Shown in pieces: positions 6,492 to 8,885 of a stretch of 8,885 bases of DNA. This DNA comes from CAYLZO01 sp964387775 (lineage in GTDB: Bacteria > Chloroflexota > Anaerolineae > JAAYZQ01). The notes beneath the pieces were generated by a model. The model worked only from the letters and a program-made list of their open reading frames with translations, was not told the origin of the DNA and did no database searches. A program made the position numbers and the translations under genes. Every line of letters starts with the position of its first letter. Positions within the stretch are counted from its first letter, which is position 1. The stretch lies in assembly GCA_964387775.1 (NCBI GenBank), contig CAYLZO010000221.1:1-8885 (forward strand), written 5' to 3'.

Positions 6492-8078
6492 GTGCCTGAT
6501 CGGACCCGAAGTGATGAACTGGCGGCGCTGACGAGCATCGCTGCCCAGGTAAACTGCACCCAGGATCTGGACGAGATCCTAAGTGGCGCCCTCCAGACGG
6601 CTCTGGAGGTGATCGGCGAGGAGGCGGGTGAGATTTTCCTCCTCGACGAGGAAACCGATACCCTGGCGTTGCACACGTATCAGGGCCTGTCGGATCGTTT
6701 CGTCGCGGAAGAGGCGACCATTGGCGCCCAGGAGTGCCTCTGCGGGCAGGCGATCGAGGCCCGCCGGGCGTCGGCCGTCGCCGACATTGCCAACCATCCG
6801 GGGCGTACCCGCCGGGCCTGCCTCCGAGAAAATCTCAATTCCTGCATCCGCATGCCGCTCATGGCCCGGGGCGAGGTGTTGGGCCTGCTCAACATCCAGA
6901 GCCGGGAACGGCGCGAGTTTACGCCGGCCGATCACGAGCTGTTGACGGCCATCGGCAACCAGATCGGCATCGCCATTGCCAACGCCCAGCTCATTGAGGA
7001 TGCCGAGCAGCGCCGGGCCACGCTGGACAGCGTGATAAACAGCCTGGTGGATGGGTTCATCCTGGTGGACAGGCGGCAGCGGATCAGTTACGTGAATCCC
7101 TGTGCCGAAAAGATGCTGGGCCTGGCCGGACTCGACTTGCTCGGCCGGCCGCTGGGAGCGATGAGCGACCGGCTGGCGGACCGCATCGCCCAGCCGGCCC
7201 CGGCCCTCGACCAGCTTCGCGCCGCGGCGGATACCCCCGAAGAGACGCCCATGGCCGAGTTCACCCTGACCGAGCCCACGTCGCGCACGCTCCAGGCCCG
7301 TTACTTTAGCATCGACGACGCGGGCGGCGGGCGTTTGGGGATGGGCCTGCTCCTCCGCGACATCACCCGCGAGCGGGAGCTGGACGAGATGAAGTCGCAG
7401 TTGCTGTCCACGGTCGGCCACGAGTTGCGCACCCCGCTGTCGAGCATCAAGGGTTTCGCCACCACCCTCCTCCGCCAGGACGTCGAGTGGGACAAAGAGA
7501 GCCGCCGCGAGTTCCTGGCCATCATCGACGCCGAGAGCGACCGGCTGGCGGAGCTGATCGGCAATCTGCTCGACATGTCGCGCATCGAAGCGGGAACGCT
7601 GCGCGTGGAGCCCGAGCCCTGTGACCTCGGCCCCATCCTCCGCGAAACGTCGAGTGAGCTCGATGTTCTGTCCCCCGATCACGTCTTCCACGTCTACCAG
7701 TCGCCCTTCCTGCCCAAGGTCCTGGCCGATCCCCGGCGGGTCCGGCAGGTGGTGCGCAACCTGTTCGAGAACGCGGTCAAGTATTCGCCCGACGGCGGGG
7801 CCATCACCGTCTCCGTCCAAGTTCGAGACGACCGCGTCCAGGTCAGCGTGATGGACGAAGGGATCGGCCTGGCGGCCGAGGACCTGGAGCGTATTTTTGA
7901 CCGCTTCTACCAGGTGGATAGTGCCTCGACGCGGCAGGTGGGCGGTAGCGGCCTGGGCCTGTCCATCTGCAAGGCCATCGTCGAAGCCCATCACGGTCAC
8001 ATCTGGGCCGAGAGCCAGCTCGGTGCGGGCAGTACCTTCCACTTTATCCTCCCGCTGGCTCCTGTCGGGTCCGCGTAA
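6492..8078 (+). CDS. Soluble GAF-PAS sensor histidine kinase
   Basis: 528-residue cytoplasmic sensor kinase with no membrane segment. Order: a GAF domain (about 8-168), a short helical linker, a PAS domain (about 175-292, with DGFILVDRRQRISYVNPCAE), a HisKA dimerisation domain with H-box STVGHELRTPLSSIKGF and phospho-acceptor H310, then a HATPase domain with N-box RNLFENAVKYSP (N427), G1 DEGIGL (455-460), F-box IFDRFYQVD and G2 GGSGLGLS (484-491). All catalytic residues are present, so it should autophosphorylate. The GAF domain has four cysteines (C82, C84, C110, C118) around ECLCGQA and RRACLRENLNSC, which might serve redox or ligand sensing; this is inference. The GTG start at 6492 is supported by AGGAT (6479-6483) 8 nt upstream. 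Sixteen base pairs separate its stop from the response regulator gene, its evident partner. The signal sensed is unknown. Confidence 0.93.
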   Translation: MPDRTRSDELAALTSIAAQVNCTQDLDEILSGALQTALEVIGEEAGEIFLLDEETDTLALHTYQGLSDRFVAEEATIGAQECLCGQAIEARRASAVADIANHPGRTRRACLRENLNSCIRMPLMARGEVLGLLNIQSRERREFTPADHELLTAIGNQIGIAIANAQLIEDAEQRRATLDSVINSLVDGFILVDRRQRISYVNPCAEKMLGLAGLDLLGRPLGAMSDRLADRIAQPAPALDQLRAAADTPEETPMAEFTLTEPTSRTLQARYFSIDDAGGGRLGMGLLLRDITRERELDEMKSQLLSTVGHELRTPLSSIKGFATTLLRQDVEWDKESRREFLAIIDAESDRLAELIGNLLDMSRIEAGTLRVEPEPCDLGPILRETSSELDVLSPDHVFHVYQSPFLPKVLADPRRVRQVVRNLFENAVKYSPDGGAITVSVQVRDDRVQVSVMDEGIGLAAEDLERIFDRFYQVDSASTRQVGGSGLGLSICKAIVEAHHGHIWAESQLGAGSTFHFILPLAPVGSA

Positions 8079-8080
8079 GA

Positions 8081-8087
8081 GAAGGAG
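8081..8087 (+). promoter_or_regulatory. Ribosome binding site of the response regulator
   Basis: GAAGGAG 7 nt before the GTG at 8095, in the 16-bp space after the kinase stop. It fixes the start at 8095, giving a protein that begins with the receiver domain, and rejects the much longer upstream open frame that runs inside the kinase gene. Confidence 0.75.
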
Positions 8088-8094
8088 CACAAAG

Positions 8095-8802
8095 GTGTCC
8101 AACAAAGCGACCATCCTCGTCGTAGACGACGAACCGAACGTCCGCAAGCTGGTCAAGACGAATCTGGAGTCTTTGGGATACACCGTCGTGATCGCGGCCG
8201 ACGGCGAAGAGGCCCTGCACAAGGTCGAGACCGAGACGCCCGACCTGGTAATCCTGGACCTGATGCTGCCCAAGATGGATGGTTACACCGTCTGCCGCCA
8301 GATCCGCGAGTTTTCGGCTGTGCCCGTCGTCATGCTGACGGCCCGCAGCGCCCAGGTGGACCTGGTCCGTGGCTTTGAGGTCGGCGCCGATGACTATTTG
8401 ACCAAACCCTTCTCCGTGACCGAGCTGTTGATGCGGGTCCAGGCGGTGTTGCGCCGCAGCAAGTGGCCCGAAGAGATCCTGGCCCGCCAGGGCTTCAAAA
8501 CGGGTCCCATCGAGATCGATTTTGCCCAACATCGCGTCACCGTGGATGGGGAGGAAGTGAAACTCACGCCCACCGAGTATCGCCTGCTGAGCTACATGGC
8601 TTCTCACGCCAACCGCGTCATCCCCCACCGGGAACTGCTGCGGGGCGTGTGGGGGCCAGAGTACGGCGAAGAGACCGAATACCTGCGGGTCTATGTGCGG
8701 TATCTGCGACAAAAGCTCGAGCCGGAGCCATCGGACCCCCAGTACATCTTGACCCAGCCGGGGGCGGGCTACATGCTCTACCAGCCGGAGGCGGATGCCT
8801 GA
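8095..8802 (+). CDS. OmpR/PhoB-family response regulator, KdpE-like
   Basis: 235-residue DNA-binding regulator. The receiver domain (about 5-118) has the acidic pair D11-D12, phospho-acceptor D55 (VILDLMLPKMDG), T82 (MLTARS) and K104 (YLTKPF), so all switch residues are present. The C-terminal winged helix (about 135-230) contains VKLTPTEYRLLSYMASHANR, the recognition helix region EYLRVYVRYLRQKLEP and the wing YILTQPGAGYMLYQP, an ending close to the KdpE type. It starts with GTG, like the kinase gene before it. The pair should be co-transcribed from 6420-6448, and the kinase presumably phosphorylates D55. No kdp transport genes are in view, so the KdpE likeness is structural and does not name its targets. 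Confidence 0.94.
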   Translation: MSNKATILVVDDEPNVRKLVKTNLESLGYTVVIAADGEEALHKVETETPDLVILDLMLPKMDGYTVCRQIREFSAVPVVMLTARSAQVDLVRGFEVGADDYLTKPFSVTELLMRVQAVLRRSKWPEEILARQGFKTGPIEIDFAQHRVTVDGEEVKLTPTEYRLLSYMASHANRVIPHRELLRGVWGPEYGEETEYLRVYVRYLRQKLEPEPSDPQYILTQPGAGYMLYQPEADA

Positions 8803-8804
8803 GT

Positions 8805-8833
8805 TTGACTTACCCAGGCCCATGTGCTAAGAT
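8805..8833 (+). promoter_or_regulatory. Strong sigma-70-type promoter reading out of the window
   Basis: TTGACT (8805-8810), a 17-bp spacer, TAAGAT (8828-8833), preceded by TGC (extended -10); the closest to consensus of those seen here. It begins 2 nt after the response regulator stop and its start would be near 8840. Downstream, an ATG at 8853 opens a frame to the window edge (MGIADFNNFLI), but its ribosome site is poor, so whether this is a gene start or a leader or RNA gene cannot be decided. The last 40 bases are less GC-rich than the rest of the window. Confidence 0.65.
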
Positions 8834-8885
8834 GTCTCTGCTTTTGGACTGAATGGGGATTGCGGATTTTAACAACTTTCTAATA

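Noticed and set aside
6461..6499. Short upstream frame (MYCSEDRIATRA) overlapping the kinase GTG start
   Set aside because: No ribosome site before it and it starts only a few bases after the expected transcript start; easily a chance ATG.
6579..8273. 564-codon open frame antisense to the histidine kinase
   Set aside because: Antisense shadow of a gene with all kinase motifs intact. It runs across the kinase-regulator boundary and resembles no family.

Overview
The window is GC-rich, densely coded bacterial DNA. Several traits point tentatively to a Chloroflexota-type (Anaerolineae-like) organism from a metagenome. These are a proline/threonine 'PTP' linker in a small exported protein, a heptanucleotide TACAACC-type repeat, a large GT-C-like membrane protein with a WGRYTQLAG-type motif, and a soluble GAF-PAS histidine kinase paired with a KdpE-like regulator. 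This placement is inference, since there is no rRNA or other marker gene.

Layout. On the minus strand, rex (57-689, redox-sensing NADH/NAD+ repressor) lies downstream of mutS (mismatch repair, 784 to 3469). mutS is interrupted by 10 N at 3168-3177. On the plus strand, a small gene at 3601-3864 encodes an 87-residue membrane-anchored or secreted peptide and diverges from mutS. A large minus-strand gene (3876-6311) encodes an 811-residue exported, polytopic GT-C-like protein that converges on the small gene. Divergent from it, on the plus strand, a histidine kinase (6492-8078) and response regulator (8095-8802) form a two-gene operon. A strong promoter at 8805-8833 points out of the right edge.

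The main caution is that the two pieces of mutS on either side of the N run encode the same stretch of the protein in two diverged versions (43 of 67 bases and 11 of 22 residues identical). The scaffold is therefore probably a join of two different mutS orthologues. Bases 1-3167 (rex and most of mutS) and 3178-8885 (everything else) should not be assumed to come from one genome.

Five candidate promoters share one architecture: TTGNNN, exactly 17 bp, then a -10 hexamer preceded by TGN (extended -10). They serve rex, the small peptide gene, the membrane protein, the kinase operon and the unseen downstream unit. The membrane-protein promoter sits so close to its ATG that the mRNA is predicted to be leaderless. 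The rex promoter overlaps a candidate Rex operator, which suggests autoregulation. I found no CRISPR array, insertion sequence, tRNA, rRNA or recognisable defence system. The genes are mostly housekeeping and signalling, and the unusual content is in the join, the promoters, the small peptide and the repeat insertion.
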